A DNA stretch of 64,000 bases from Bagarius yarrelli (lineage: Eukaryota; Chordata; Actinopteri; Siluriformes; Sisoridae): assembly GCA_005784505.1 (NCBI GenBank), contig VCAZ01000075.1, positions 1,392,501-1,456,500 on the forward strand, read 5' to 3'. Of this stretch, positions 22,800 to 35,225 are shown piece by piece (position 1 is the first letter of the stretch; each line of letters starts with the position of its first letter). The notes beneath the pieces were generated by a model. It saw only the letters and a list, made by a program, of their open reading frames with translations. It did no database searches and had not been told where the DNA came from. The position numbers and the translations under genes were made by a program.

Positions 22800-23062
22800 G
22801 CCATTTTGCGAGGACCTCTTCCAATTGGTACAAAGCTGGATGCACACAATACGACAGTATAGGAGAAATACTTTGTTTGTCTTTGTTCTAAATAACATGG
22901 ACTCGGCACAGAACCCTAAATTCAATCCTACTGAAAACATCTGGGATGATTTGAAAGGCTGACTGTTCCACAGGCCTCCTTGCCCAACATCAGTGCCTGG
23001 CCACTTCAATGCTCCCATGTGGTGAATTGCTGATTGGGCACATCACCACAGTCACACTATAA
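22800..23062 (+). mobile_element. Tc1-like element remnant (same family as 46.3 kb)
   Basis: The interior reads N-P-T-E-N-I-W-D-D-L around 22924-22953. This is the transposase motif holding the third catalytic residue, and the E codon (22933-22935) is kept. It is followed by caggcctccttgcccaacatcagtgcctgg and gattgggcacatcaccacagtcac, which match the family's next segment in order. Upstream, ggtacaaagctggatgcacacaat fits the sequence just inside the left inverted repeat, so most of the transposase gene is deleted. The terminal repeats are eroded. The frame at 22669-22962 is this remnant extended by chance. Confidence 0.65.
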
Positions 23063-25540
23063 AAATAAAGAGAAGCTTTAAAAAAAAAAAAAGTGAAGAT
23101 TTTTACAAGAGCAAACAGAGGACGTTATCTGCATTGAGATGTTTAAAAAACACTTAGCGGTGTGATTTTGCTTTTGCAATGTGTTGACAAATTACTCCAC
23201 TACATAGCCAAAACACAGTCTGGCTATTTCCTTTAGCCTGTATTAATGCAATTTAAAAATCAGTTATTACATTATGTTTCTGGCAGCCAAAACACGGCCC
23301 GTGCAGCAGTACTAGCTAATGATTTTACCGCCCTTGCATCTTTGTCCAATTCAATGACTGAATAAAAATCTGAAATGGCTCTAATTGTTCTAAATGTCCA
23401 CAAGGAACAACCTGACACTCTACTGCTGAAACTAACTTTCCTTTACCTTTAAACTATCCTGCTGAAGCTATAACATTGCAACAGTATTTATGCTATGTCA
23501 CAAAACACGTCATTTTTCTTCTCTGCAAATGTCTCATATATATGCACTTAGAGGCTGTTTTTGCATTCATAGAAGCTCTTGCTATTCCCGGCTTGCGACT
23601 GCATTATGTGTGATAACTAAAGTCCTGAAGCACTTAAGTGATCCTCAGTACCAGTGTGGCTGCTGCTTAACGAGAGGGGGTGAAATATTCCGTTTGCTGC
23701 AGACTCATCTTATTGCAAGCTTGTTTAGTTAAATGTCTGCATCTTCTGAACCTTATTGAGAGCATCATATAAGCTTTTGAGATATACTACCTCCTGTAAG
23801 GAGGCTGCAGCTATGGGGGAGGGGTGGTGTTCGGATTATTTGATTCAACATGGACACACAAGGGGTGCTAAAGATGAAGCTCTAATCCTTACCAAGGGTT
23901 CACTTTTAAAATTATACAGCTTGAAGAAATTTCAAATTCTAGCACACTTCCTACATGCACACTTCAGGGCAACTATTAAATTTGTTTTATTCACTCCTGT
24001 GGCAATTTTATTTTATTTTATTCTACTGGGTACCACTGACTAATGAAAAACAGGATAAGACAATCTGATGACACATTTTCTCTGAGATACTTGACCAATA
24101 GTTGAACTATATGCAGAGATAAAAATGTCAAAATCTTATATCAATATATTGCAATACACTGCAGTACTTAAATACAAAACCCGGAGACAGACACTCTTTT
24201 TCTGCATGCTTTTGTGGCAATAGTCGTATGCGTCAGCAACTACAGGAGTGGAGGAGAAAGTCGATTGACCCACACTGAGGGTTTTGATTTAAGAAATAAT
24301 GTAAACATAAATTATTTAAATATGTATCAATATGTAATAAATGTGTGCAGATACAAGAGGTTAGAATATCAATAGGATTTATTTTGTCCCTCCAAGAAAC
24401 AGCAATTACTAATGTAAATTAAATTCCTCGCATTTTGTTTTAGCTTTTGGCACATGGAGGTGTAAATGAGAAGAACAAGATTCTACTTAAAACAGCAGCT
24501 GGTTGCTACACATTTAAATTTTTTCTAGTACGCTGAGTGGTAAAATCTGGAATATATAAAAAATTTATATAATTTAGAGGGGTTTTTTCCTCTTGCATGA
24601 CATGTTACACAAGGTTAAACAAATACAAATAGTGTGAAACAGTATGTTTGCAATCAACCAGGCAATAATAATACTATTTTATACTCCCAGCATTTATGGC
24701 AGAAAAAATATTTGCAATTTATTTTCGTCTCATTGAGCTCCGATGCTGCCTAATACAAAGAGAGTGCAGTCTATGGTCCTTCCAGTGAGGTAGGAAAGCC
24801 AAATTGACTGCAGTTACTCATCCAAGTTAGGTTACAAAACAATTGGTGGTCAAAGAATGTTATACTTTATTGATTCCACATACTGTCAGTCCTACACAAA
24901 TACTTGACAGGAAACTGCCTCAGCAGTAAGAAAATCTTATACAGACAAATCCTATTCCCTTATAAGATCTGGTGCCGCCATAAGCGAAAGCAGCTCTGAG
25001 ACTGACCTTTAATTCTATAGATATGGATTTTCTAATGCCAAAATTTGTTTATTCAAGAAATCAACTACTTTCCTATTTACCTGAGGAGGTGAGATGATCT
25101 TATCGTGGATGCAGAGTTGACACTAAGCTACAGGTGAAACACCTAGCAAAGAAGTGGTGATATAAGCCCTCAGTTCCTTCTGTGATCATGAGAAAGTTTA
25201 ACTCACTACTGAACAAGATCGATTAACTGACTGCGCATATACAGAGTGTGCAGCTTAATGTGTCTTACCACTAGCATCTGGGATGCTAATGTGGCGCTAC
25301 ATACACGCATATATATATTTGGACATTAAATGTTTGGCTGTAAGTGTATGTCCTTATTTCCTGCCCAGAGTGTACATGCCATTGGTGTCATTTACCTCCT
25401 TCCACAAGCCAACGCAGAGGTGGCTTTTGTTAATTTCTTAGGACTTTATTTATTTGACTCTGGACACAACAATGGACTGTAACTCTAAGGGAAAGAGGGT
25501 AATTGATCTACCGTATGCATGCAGCACCACCTGCTATCTG
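23063..25540. other. AT-rich sequence, nothing firmly recognised
   Basis: Open frames at 23490-23732 and 23756-24043 have no known motif. A LINE-end-like word (inverse of aataaagtat) appears near 24861, but it is too short to call. Confidence 0.45.
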
Positions 25541-26275
25541 TACTAGAGAAAGCGACCCACAACCTTATTCTGCTTAAGCCTTTTCAACCACCTGCACCAT
25601 AACTCTATTAAGTCCAAAGAAATGGTGGACTTCAGGAGGTCAATGCCTAAACCAGAACCTGTGACTATCAACAGTGACGGTGTGGAGGTTGTTAAGACCT
25701 AAAAATACCCGCGTGCCGCTGGATGATGAACTGAATTGGACTGCCAACACAGACGCTCTTGTGCAGAAAAGGACAAAGCTGCTTGTACATCCTTAGAAGG
25801 CTGGCGTCCTTCAACATCTACAAAAAGCTGCTGCGGATGTTTTATCAGGCTGTTGTGGTGAGTGTAATCTTCTATGGGGTACTGTGCTGGGAAAGCAGCA
25901 TCTAGAGTAGGCGGGCTCTGTTGTGGACACAGAGCTAAAAACCCTGACATACGTAGAAGAGCGACAGGAACTGAACAGGCTTCTGTCAATCATGGACAAT
26001 TCACCGCATAGCATAATCTCCAGGCAAAGGAACAGCTTCAGTGACAGGCTGCTGACACTGCCCTGTTCTACTGGCAGACTGAGGAGGTCGATCTTTTCCT
26101 AGGCCATGAAGTTTCACTCGGGGGGGGGGGGGACAGTGCTGACTTCCTCACTTTTTTTTTTGCACAGAGTTAATCGTTCCTTTTTATTTTAATGTTAAGC
26201 GCATGCCTTTATTGCTTAAATTTGTAGATACTGCTGGATTCTGTAAATTTCCCATCTGGGATAAATAAAGTATGT
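25541..26275 (+). pseudogene. LINE 3' half (L2/CR1/Rex1-like reverse transcriptase), broken
   Basis: Pieces in different frames line up with the C-terminal part of a non-LTR reverse transcriptase. From 25622 M-V-D-F-R-R then KPEPVTINSDGVEVV; further on LDDELNWTANTD; then RRLASFNIYKKLLRMFYQAV and the continuation V-S-V-I-F-Y-G-V-L-C-W. Stops and frameshifts separate them. The 3' untranslated end closes with cccatctgggataaataaag, the usual terminus of this LINE type. A run of 13 G (26120-26132) sits inside it. The polymerase catalytic box and the endonuclease lie upstream and are absent. The clade is named from memory; the minus-strand frames at 25699-26014 are shadows. Confidence 0.8.
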
Positions 26276-26330
26276 ATTTATTATGTATGTGTGTATGCAT
26301 GTATATATATATGCATGTACGCATGCATTT
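26276..26330. repeat. (GTAT)n/(AT)n simple repeat at a LINE 3' end
   Basis: Imperfect tatg, tgta and ata units follow the LINE terminus directly, so they probably grew from its tail or target site. Confidence 0.7.
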
Positions 26331-26585
26331 CAACAAAACTTGACTATTAACATGTTAAACATTGAGACTATAAAGTCTTGAGACACGAACTATCAGGATA
26401 TGTGCAGTTTAGACAAAATGTTAAATGACATCTACTGGCATCCTGTAGCTGATAATATAATATCTCCGCATTGCAGAGATATATTTCTATTATTTAAAGA
26501 TTTCCGGCATAACCTGAAAAGCACATTCATTAACTTACCTATGTGCTTAACATTCAAGCAGTTAAAACGTCATATTTAAATACCT

Positions 26586-26770
26586 ATAATATTAATATTA
26601 AATCCACCAACAGGTGAAGTGAATAAAAAAAATGATATTGTTACAGTGGCAACCGTCAAAGAGCGGAATACAAAAGACAAAGTGACTGGTCATTTGTCAT
26701 TGGTACTGTGTTGGAGGAGGAAAAATAGAACACGGAAGGTCCTGATATGGTTAGACACGGAAACCACTAG
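26586..26770 (+). mobile_element. Tc1-like element, left end only
   Basis: Reads attaaatccaccaacaggtg, aagtgaataa, gttacagtggcaaccgtcaa, acaaagtgactggtca and tgtgttggaggagg, the same order as the left inverted repeat and 5' leader of a known fish Tc1 family (whose ends read 'aaccaccaacaggtgaagtgaataac'). The coding region and the right end are missing. The family match is from memory. Confidence 0.6.
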
Positions 26771-27693
26771 CAATTTTTTTTAGCTCTATAAAAGAATTTG
26801 CGTTTGGGACCCGTACCACACCTATACCACACTGTAAAATCTTGGGCCCTTAGAATCATCCTAACTTTTTCCCCTTAGCAGCACCCCGTTTGCACAATTG
26901 AGCCAGTGCATTTCCAAAACAACAGGACTTTTGTTTAGAAATACTTTAAAAACAAACAAATCAGTGTCAACCTAGCCGTTATAAATAAAAAATAAGGCAC
27001 ATTTGACCTGCAAGTTGCATCAACACAATTCCCAAGTCGACTAGCTAAGGCACCCACAACTTCCTGATAACAGCTTTCACTAAAAGCTGTATTTCTAGAA
27101 ACGGGACAAAACTCTCAAGTACTCCAATACTGTTTAGGCACCATTTTGTTATTCCTGCCATGTTTCCGGCATTTTCTATTAGGAAAAAAAACCCACTACT
27201 GTCATTCATCATGATATGCGACACACCCACACAGTACTGATAAGGCAGAAACATCTGAAATACTGTTGACAAGGGCTGTAATTAAGAGAAAAGTGTAGCA
27301 GTGAAAAGTGAATAAAAGTCGATTCAAAAATAATGGTTGCATTTTGAAATGGATCAATGGATTCAAAACAAAGCAATGCTCAGCTTGCAATTTCAGTTGA
27401 ATGAACGTGTGGCAAGCACTGTCCAAATTGCCTATAAAACCATAATTTAAAGGGACAAGTTTTGTGTCTAAAAAATTGCTTTGTTGATTGATGCTTTCAT
27501 TCACTTGCAAAGGTCCTGGGAGTAATTCTTTTTTAAGTCCTTGTTCTTGTTGTGTCTACAATATTTAAATTTAGTTTGCTAATGAAATGTTAATAAACTC
27601 ACTTTCTCTGCTAGAAGTCCAAGTAATTATTTTTAGAAAGAAGTTGTTTATGTTATGTTTAAGGCTTACTAAACAGTTTTTTTGCAAAACAAG
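26771..27693. other. AT-rich sequence, nothing recognised
   Basis: Minus-strand frames at 27045-27272 and 27202-27510 have no recognisable domain. Confidence 0.5.
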
Positions 27694-27835
27694 ACATTTA
27701 CATTTACAGCATTTGGCAGACACCCTTATCCAGAGCAACTTACATTTATCTCTTTTATACAACTGAGCAATTAGGGGTTACGGGCCCTGCTTAGGGGCTC
27801 ACAGTGGTGGCTTGGTGGTGCTGGGAAGCGAACCT
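27694..27835 (-). repeat. SINE copy (minus), tRNA head truncated
   Basis: Starts with acatttacatttacagcatttggcag, continues ttatccagagcaacttacatttatctc, caactgagcaattaggggtta and the inverse core cacagtggtggcttgg, and ends near gggaagcgaacct in the B-box region. The A-box part is missing. Confidence 0.85.
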
Positions 27836-27959
27836 AAAGTAACTAAAGTAGAAAGTAGATAGAGGCTTTAAGACCAGACAAGGGATCAATTAAGCAAAAT
27901 AGTTATAGAAAAAGAAACATTTCTTTTATCCTATCTAATTCCTTGGAGGACACTTGGAG

Positions 27960-28278
27960 CTAAAAAGGATAGCGGCTCTTTTAGCTACATTTCGGACTGA
28001 TTTTAAAGCACTGTTACTTGTTTATAAATTACCAAATGGCCTACAACCCAAATACATTGCAGATATGCTCACTAATTATAAACCAATCAGAACATTTACA
28101 GAACGAGAACTGTGCTACATCTGAATGCATCATTTTATAAACATTTAATGTATTTTTTTTTCTGTTGTGCTGCCGTGAATCTTTATTATCATTTTAATTC
28201 CTCATATGTAAAGCACTTTAAATTATCACCGTGTATGAAATGTGCCAAATATAAATAAACTTGCCTTGCTTTAGATAA
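27960..28278 (+). pseudogene. LINE 3' end with last coding segment
   Basis: The frame 27999-28124 reads DFKALLLVYKLPNGLQPKYI, then ADMLTNYKPIRTF and T-E-R-E-L-C-Y-I before a stop. This is the familiar C-terminal segment of a fish non-LTR reverse transcriptase (normally ...RIDFKALLLVYKALNGLAPxYL). The 3' UTR follows: tcatatgtaaagcactttaaatt and a terminal caaatataaataaacttgccttgc. The element is truncated on its 5' side at about 27960. Confidence 0.75.
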
Positions 28279-29610
28279 AACTTAAAAACCGGCTCTAAAG
28301 AGAGAGGTTGTGAGTGAATGGGTAAGGGCATCCAGCTAAACGTTTTTGATTCCTTAGCTTGCCCTTAATATCAACAAATAAAATGTCATACACCTGCTTC
28401 CTCACCTGTAAAGTAAAGATAAAAATTACCTTGCAACTTGGGCAAGCAGATCCTACCACAGTGTTACTGTGATTTTGGTGGCGACGGGTGCATCTGCACC
28501 TCACCTGACTAGTGACAAGTCAGTACAAGTAATTATCACTTCAAAGGAAGCTCTGCTATTGCACTGCATTTGATTTGCAAGGCATTACATGGTGTACCAT
28601 CAAGACTGAATTCCATACATGGATCCTCGCTTTCTATAATCCCCATTTAAGAAATGCTGGATCAGGTGCAACAGGCTAACTAATATTTCTCTCCAGCAAG
28701 GCAAACCTGATTTGGTGCAATCAAAAAGGAAATGGGCTCTGTCTTTAGCCATTTCCCTGACAAATACTGGATTTTATGGCCGCTGGCTCTGAGAAAGCAT
28801 AAAAAAAAACCTGTTGCGTACGGCATCACGTGACATATCAATCCGCAAAATGACTCGAGGGGCCTGCTGTAGGCGTCTGCCTACCATGTCGGGGCAGATT
28901 AATCATTGGGTACAGTCAATCTTTCTGACCTCCTTTCCTCCTGCTACAGATCATTCCTTATCCACATCTGTTAGACATTTAAAAGATGAAAAGATTAAGG
29001 TATCTGTTATGTCTGTAAAACGCAGAGAGCAGAGGCACTCCTGGAAGGGAATAGCAGCAAGACAAAAAGCACTAAAACAACAGAGCCTTCAAGTGTCTGT
29101 CATGTTTGGCTTTGCCCTGGACCCCGCCCCCCCCAAAAAAAGGCAGTATGCTAATTCCGATTTTATTTAAAGCCAAAGCTGGGAACTCTCTTTCCAGCCA
29201 TGACTTTACAATCCACAAGCCATAATTTTCAGTGGCATTAGACAATCTTGAGAGTGCATGCAAATGTTCTGCAAATTCTTTTCTATCTGTCTGGAGTGTG
29301 ACCTTGACGTTTAACTCTCTGGGGAATTTGCCTTCATCGCCATTGCATTACAACCTATGGTCACAGTACACTGATACTTTGTAATACAAATAATAAAACA
29401 AAATCAACAGAATTGTGGAATTTGTTGACGGACCAAACACAGGATATTGTTGCCCAAGGCAGGGAGAGGGGGGAAAAAAAGTTCAAGTGTAAGGGGAATT
29501 AGGTAGGGTGCAAAAAAAGAGAGTGTATTGCAATTTACTTGCAGCTTTAATTGCACCATCTTTATTTGAAGTCCCAGTGTACTAAAGTGGCAGGTCAGGA
29601 AAAATGTTTA
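28279..29610. other. Non-coding sequence, nothing firmly recognised
   Basis: The frame at 28814-29170 (118 codons) is one of the longer ones in the window, but it has no known domain, mixed composition and no splice context, so I do not call it a gene. Confidence 0.45.
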
Positions 29611-29760
29611 AGTTGCTTGCTGTGATAGTCGGTGTGGACGTTGCTGCCGGTGTTAAGCCACGACACCAGTTATTTCACCCGCTGTGGCACCACCGCAGCG
29701 TGTCAAGTGACAGTCATCACTTCACAGCTCAGCAGCAGTAGTCAAATTTATGTTAATAAA
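29611..29760. repeat. Unclassified dispersed repeat, copy A
   Basis: Reads ttgctgtgatagtcggtgtg then gacgttg, gtgttaagccacgacacc, agttatttcacccg and later gcagtagtcaaattta. The same words in the same order occur at 60,048-60,290. I cannot name the family. Confidence 0.55.
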
Positions 29761-30074
29761 AGATCCAAGTTTAAGTGAATGGCTTTTTTTTCCTGTTTTG
29801 TTAGCGAATTGACAATTGCCGGTAATTGGAAAGTAAAAATAAAATAAAATTAGGCTTATTAAAGTGAAGGAAAGCGAGAGAAGGTGGAAAACTTGAACAT
29901 TTTGATTAAAGCATTTTTTAGAACGAAAACAATGTAATACTTAGTGAAAATGTCTTTGTTCATTAGATAAACTTCTTGTTTTTGCAGACGGTCAACAGAA
30001 TTGGTTTAGTTTTAAGCCAAACAAAACTGCTTTTAATTCCAACCATATGACAGATGTCCCTAATCAAAATTAAT
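29761..30074. other. AT-rich sequence, nothing recognised
   Basis: A short gap between the unclassified repeat and a SINE. No signal is visible. Confidence 0.5.
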
Positions 30075-30372
30075 ACATTTATTTCATTATTCAAATGAGA
30101 AGTTAAGGGCCTTGCCCAGGGGGGCAGCAGTGGCAGCTTGACGGTGATGGTAATTGAACAAACAATCAGCATTCCAACACCTTAACCCAGGGTTGGGCAA
30201 TCTCGGTACTGGAGGGCCAGTGTTCTCCAGAGTTTAGCGCCAACTTGCCTAGCAAGTATACTTAGCAAGATCTTGGTTCAGGTGTGTTTGATTATGGTTG
30301 GAGCTAAACGCTGCAGGACACCCCAACGCTCCAGGACCAAGTTTGTCTACCCCTGCCTTAACCACATGGCTT
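30075..30372 (-). repeat. SINE (minus) interrupted by a hAT MITE
   Basis: The inverse SINE core gttaagggccttgcccaggggg and the head region cattccaacaccttaacc end at 30187. After the MITE, the head resumes as a duplicated ccttaacc plus acatggctt. The tail is eroded on the left side. Confidence 0.75.
30188..30355. mobile_element. hAT MITE (168 bp) with perfect 8-bp target duplication
   Basis: The left end cagggttgggcaatctcgg and the right end, inverse of caggggtagacaaacttgg, are terminal inverted repeats extending inward through tactggagggcc and the inverse of tcctggagcg. The flanking 8-mer CCTTAACC is identical at 30180-30187 and 30356-30363. Ends beginning CAGGG and an 8-bp duplication are diagnostic of the hAT superfamily. 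The interior is a long imperfect palindrome with no gene. It inserted into the tRNA head of a pre-existing SINE. Confidence 0.9.
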
Positions 30373-32902
30373 TCCATTTTACCTCCTTTTCTCAACAGAT
30401 AAAAAACAGTTTATTAAAAAAAAAAAATCTTACAGTGAGATCTTATAATAAATAGCAAATTAACAAGAGAATGAAGCGATAAAAATCCAGTCCCCCCGTT
30501 AAGCAAAATATAAATAACAGCACAGCTATCCAACTCTAGCTCACTCATGCTTTAAATAGTCACAATTTGTTCAATAATTAGATGCGAGCCATAAGGCACG
30601 TCTTGCTCAGTAGGCAGCACTTGTCAATCAAAACTGCAACAGATTGTTGACATCAGTAGAATCAGTTTATAATCAGCTTCTTTCTTCTCAGGCGAATGTA
30701 TTACTTTTCAAGTGCATGTGTCATCAGATGTGTTTTGGGACTGTGACTGAGCAAAGAGGAAAAGAATGTGACAGAAAATAGAAAGCTTCCGTGTGAAAAG
30801 GCTTGCAGATTGACAGGCGCTAGAAGTAACACCATGTGATTGTGTGTTGTTGAGGATTCTTTCTTTGGGGAGCAAAAAGTAATTTCTAAATTATTACTGG
30901 ATTAGCAAGGAGACTAAGGATTAATGCTGTTAGAATTTTTTCTCCATTTGACCATTTTTCTCCCGGTGAAAAAGAAGCTTGAGTAGGTGATATTACGCCA
31001 CCATATTACAAAACATAATATAAAAGAACACTTACAGTAATACATATTCACCTTAAATCATCTGCACCCATGTATTTACTCATGACAACTATAGGTTTAC
31101 TGGAATTAACTTACCTGCATACATGTTGACCAGAGAAAGCATTGAACAAAAAGAAAAACAGAAGAAATTACAATTACATACTAGTAATTGTTCCCATTAT
31201 TAGAAATCAGTGTTCCTCAAGTATTTGCTGTCACTTACAGTCACCTTTGTGGGATTTCACAGCAGCATTTAAAAAAAAATGTTTCATAAAATTGCAGATT
31301 AAATGACAATTTCACCACAATAGCGTAGGTTGTGTAGTTTGCCTTCACTTTCGTAAAAAAACTTTCAAGAATTGCTTTGCATGTTCTCTTGTAGCAATTT
31401 TTGAAGATATGAATACGTGTTTAAAAAAATAAAAACAAGGAAATGTGTTTTGTGTCATACTGGTTACCTTTTTTTTTGCGGGGCATTAAAATAATTGGTC
31501 AAATTTGCAAAAGAATTTGACCTGCATACAATTTTAGTGATTAGATAGAATTGCGTAGTCCTGCGGTATGCACAGAACTGGTTGTAGATGCGTTAATAGT
31601 CTTTGCAATCGTGACATCTGGAAATCCTGGAAGGACTGGTTGAATAAAAATGTATTTAAGTTAAAAAGTTACATGTCAAATTTTCATACTGTTCACTGAA
31701 TTTCACTTGACCTAATTGTTTTCACATAATAAGGAAAACTAATTAACCGGCACCTCTTTTGAGAAGCGGTGTGTAACAATCATAACCAAATCAATTTAAA
31801 GAAAGAATCTCAATTAGAAAACAAAATGACGTTAAGGGTTTGGAGTCATAAATGACCATACTTTGTATGGGAAATGCTACTTGTCATCAGTTTAAAAGGT
31901 CAGTGGCACCAGAGGAAGTGTCTTCTTGTGACGGAGTGGCTGATATAAAGTTCAGTCATGCCTAGTCCTTGATGTAAAAAGGTCAAGGTAACTAAAACCA
32001 GAACCTGAAAGGTCACACTTGACTTTCAAACAAGAAAAGTTCAAGGATACATTAGCATGTACTTGTTTACGACTTAATCTCGATTTGGGTTCGTCAAGTC
32101 GCTTGTGGAATACAAATTAAAATAGGAAAATCCAAAAAAGAAGCTGTAGACATTACTCTCAAATTTTTTAAGATACCTGTTGTTTTAGCTAAAAGTATAA
32201 TGAATATGTCACTGAATAAAACATGATCACTGTATCCAACACTAAACGAAGCTAAGATTACAGTTGGTATGAAGGCAAGCAGCCAAAATCAAAGTGCTTT
32301 TGTCTTTAGTGCTACTGCATTTATTTACATTACAGTGCAAATTTATTCAAGATGCGCTTTTGACACTAGTGCTGATGATGCACTGACAAACGGGAACAAA
32401 CGCTAAAGAATGATTATGGATTTGATTGTGACGATTGTTTAAGGAGGACTGACTGAATATCATCAGTCACCTTGATGTAGACAATATATATCCAAAAGGA
32501 AGAAATCGTTTTCTTTGTAAATTTGTTGGAACATGGTTTCAGTTAAGCAAAAGATTTATTCTCCTTCTGATAAAAAGATGTTAAAAGACTAGCGGTAAAA
32601 CAAGCAGGGAGGAGCTTTACAGAATATAGAGCTTGAGCTAATGACATCATCCTGTTTCTGGCACCGGTCACCCCTCCTGACTGAATGGAACTACTTAAGT
32701 GGCGAGTCCCAGCTAGGGACTTTTAATATTCAGGCCATGGATTCAATTTAAGCACTTAGCTGCAAGGATGTCAAGCAGTCTGTGATCAAAGCAGAAAAAG
32801 AAAATAAATATGGTTATGCGAAACGGAGAAAATTATTATTTTTTAAATTAATCCAGAATTCATTCATTAAAAATAGGTCGATAAGAATTATGTATCCATC
32901 TC
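30373..32902. other. AT-rich non-coding sequence, possible regulatory content
   Basis: No coding homology. Blocks such as 30700-30880 look less random than their surroundings (several TGACAG/CTGTCA-like words), but conservation cannot be tested here. Confidence 0.45.
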
Positions 32903-32966
32903 TTATAAAATCCACAACCTTCCAATTAGCAGTCCAAGATCTTGACCACTGAACTCTACCCCAATA
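32903..32966 (-). repeat. SINE head fragment (minus)
   Basis: Reads aatccacaaccttccaattagc then agtccaagatcttgaccactgaactc, the inverse of the tRNA-like head (B box to A box) of a SINE. Body and tail are missing. Confidence 0.65.
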
Positions 32967-33910
32967 AATAACTAGAATATGTTTAGTTCCTGGATACACA
33001 AAAGCAATACAAACAGCTTCAGCCCCGAATGCCAGTGTTGTGAGATATATTGATATATTGTACATCAAACATCCCAAATACCATCTTTTAACTAGAGCGC
33101 TGACATTTAAAATCGCATACAAAAGCTAACAGGTTTTACCAGTGCTAGAATTTTTTTTCCTGTAATAAATTCACAGTAGTAACGTCAAATATAAAAACAG
33201 AACACTGTTTAATTTGTATTTAGCTTTTTACTTCTGCATGTAATTGCATGCTTTTTGTGCTTAATTTTTTATTTATTTTTTATTAGCAGTAATACTTATA
33301 ATAATAATTATATTATTTAAGCCTTTATTTTCTGTCCTAGCTTAAGTTACTGACACCTTAAAATGTTCCTTAATTTTTAAATGTCATCTGGTAAGACACA
33401 AAGCAATTCTAACAAAATTTATTTCAAATAATTAATTTTACATTATGCCTATATTCCTTAGCATCTGGTCTTGCACACAACAATCAAAATGACCACAAGA
33501 GGGTGCCACATATCGATGAGTCTGATACTATAAAATCGGTTTTTAGTAACAAAAAAACCAAAATTCCCTGTTAATGTGAGTCACTGAATAAGCAACAATG
33601 GCGTATAGATATATTATTCGCATATGTTCAGTACGTTCACCTTGGTTTGTTTTTTCATGTATAGTGTAAATGCAGAAATCGGATACAGTTCAGTTTCATA
33701 ACATATAAGCAGGTCCTCAAAAAAAGGTTAACATCAAGACCTGCAGTGTATATGGTGCTATAGTATCCAGAACAAAAATAAACCTTTACAGCAAGCTGTT
33801 CTTTTGTTTAACAGTGATTACACCATATGTATGTCCACAGTCAAGCTGAAAGAAAAGAAAGGCTATAATTGTTAGCTTTTTTTCCCTATGTTTTATTGAA
33901 AGTGTCTAAA
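32967..33910. other. AT-rich sequence with a CTCF-like motif
   Basis: No gene. CCACAAGAGGGTGCC at 33493-33507 resembles the CTCF core with one unfavourable base. Confidence 0.4.
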
Positions 33911-35225
33911 ACAACCTAAATTCTGGAAAAAAATTTGGATGTTTTTTAAAAATCATATGAGCCAATATATTATTCACAATAGAACATAGATAAAATAACA
34001 AATTTAATGCCTGCTACAGGTCCCAAAAGTTGGATAGGGGCAACAAAGAGCTGAAAAAGCAACAGATTTTAAAAAAGATTTGGCTGTGAGAACATTTAAA
34101 ACTAATTAAGATAATTGACATCACGTCTGTAACATTATCTATAAAAAAGAAAGTCTTAGAGAGACAGAGTCTCTCAAAAATAAAGATGGGCAGAGGCTCT
34201 CCAATCTTTAAAAAAAAAAAATGTGCAAAAAGATTGTGGAATATACTTTAACTTAAAATCACTAAGGTAACTGCATAACTATCAAAAGATTCAGAGAAAC
34301 TGGAAAAATCTGTGTGTGAGGAAAAAAAGGACAAAGAACTTTGTTAGATGCCCGTAGTCTTCATGCCCTCAGACAACTTTGACATTGACATTACTAATAC
34401 ACAGTCAGTAAACACAAACTGCCTTGCCATCTGCAGATGACAACTAATGCTCCATCATGCAAAAGAGGAAGACAAATTTGATTCTGAGTCCAGAATCACA
34501 GTCATGTCCTGTGGGCCAGAGCTCATTTAAAATGGACTTATTTGAAATGAAAAACTGTTCTATTTCAGATTTGGACTCGTCTGACGCCATGTCCTCTGGG
34601 CCAAAAAGGAGTAAGACCTTCCAGCGTGTTATCGACATTCAGTTCAAAAGCCAGCATCTCTGATGGTATGGGGGCATAAGTGCATACGGCATGGGCATCT
34701 TGCATGCTTTGGCAGGCAGTGTAAATGCTGAAAGGTATATAAAAGGTTTTAGAGCAACATATGCTCCCCTCCAGACTAGGTCTATTTTAGGGAAAGCTTT
34801 GTGTATTTCAGCAGGACAATACAAAACCACATACTGCAGCTCTTATAACAGCATGACTTCATAGTGGAAGAGTCCGGGTGCTGAATTGGCCTGCATGCAG
34901 TGCAGATCTAAAACCTATAGGAGAACATTATGTGCATCACTAAATGGAAAATACGTCAAAGACGCCCACAAACACTTCAGCAGCTGGAAAACTTGTATCA
35001 GGCAGGAATGGAACCAAATTTCAACACCAATACTCAACCTCCATTCCCAGATGTATTCAAACTTTTCTTAAAAGAGAGGATACGGCAAGTTAAACATACC
35101 CTGTCTATTTTGAGATCTGTAGCAGGCATAAAATTTAAAATGAGCTATTTTATCTATGTCCTATTGTGAATAAAATATTGGCTCATCACATCATGGCCCC
35201 TATTTTAATTTACTTTTTAAAAAGT
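33911..35225 (+). mobile_element. Tc1-like transposon, nearly full length but decayed
   Basis: The left inverted repeat (33911-34030) reads acaacctaaattctgg, then gagccaatatattattcaca and atagaacatagat. The right one carries the inverse: atctatgtcctattgtgaat and aaaatattggctcat at about 35150-35190. The outermost right end is eroded. At about 1.3 kb it approaches the 1.5-1.6 kb typical of fish Tc1 elements. The transposase remnant lies at 34186-35093. Confidence 0.8.
34186..35093 (+). pseudogene. Tc1-like transposase pseudogene
   Basis: The start codon lies in gatgggcagaggctctcc, matching the M-G-R-G-S-P start usual in this family; an N-terminal helix-turn-helix should follow but is badly damaged. 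Further pieces are the tract LSPESQSCPVGQSSFKMDLF around 34490 and a kept catalytic motif readable as F-Q-Q-D-N-T-K-P-H, with D at 34815-34817. The third catalytic region (D-L-K-P-I then E-N) is broken by an extra G. The C-terminal part from about 34940 reads IRQRRPQTLQQLENL. In an intact element the protein would bind the inverted repeats and cut and paste the element into TA sites. Several frameshifts and deletions make it non-functional. The family match is from memory. Confidence 0.8.

Noticed and set aside
28814..29170. 118-codon open frame, plus strand
   Set aside because: No known motif. Its openness is not supported by any neighbouring exon or coding bias that I can see.
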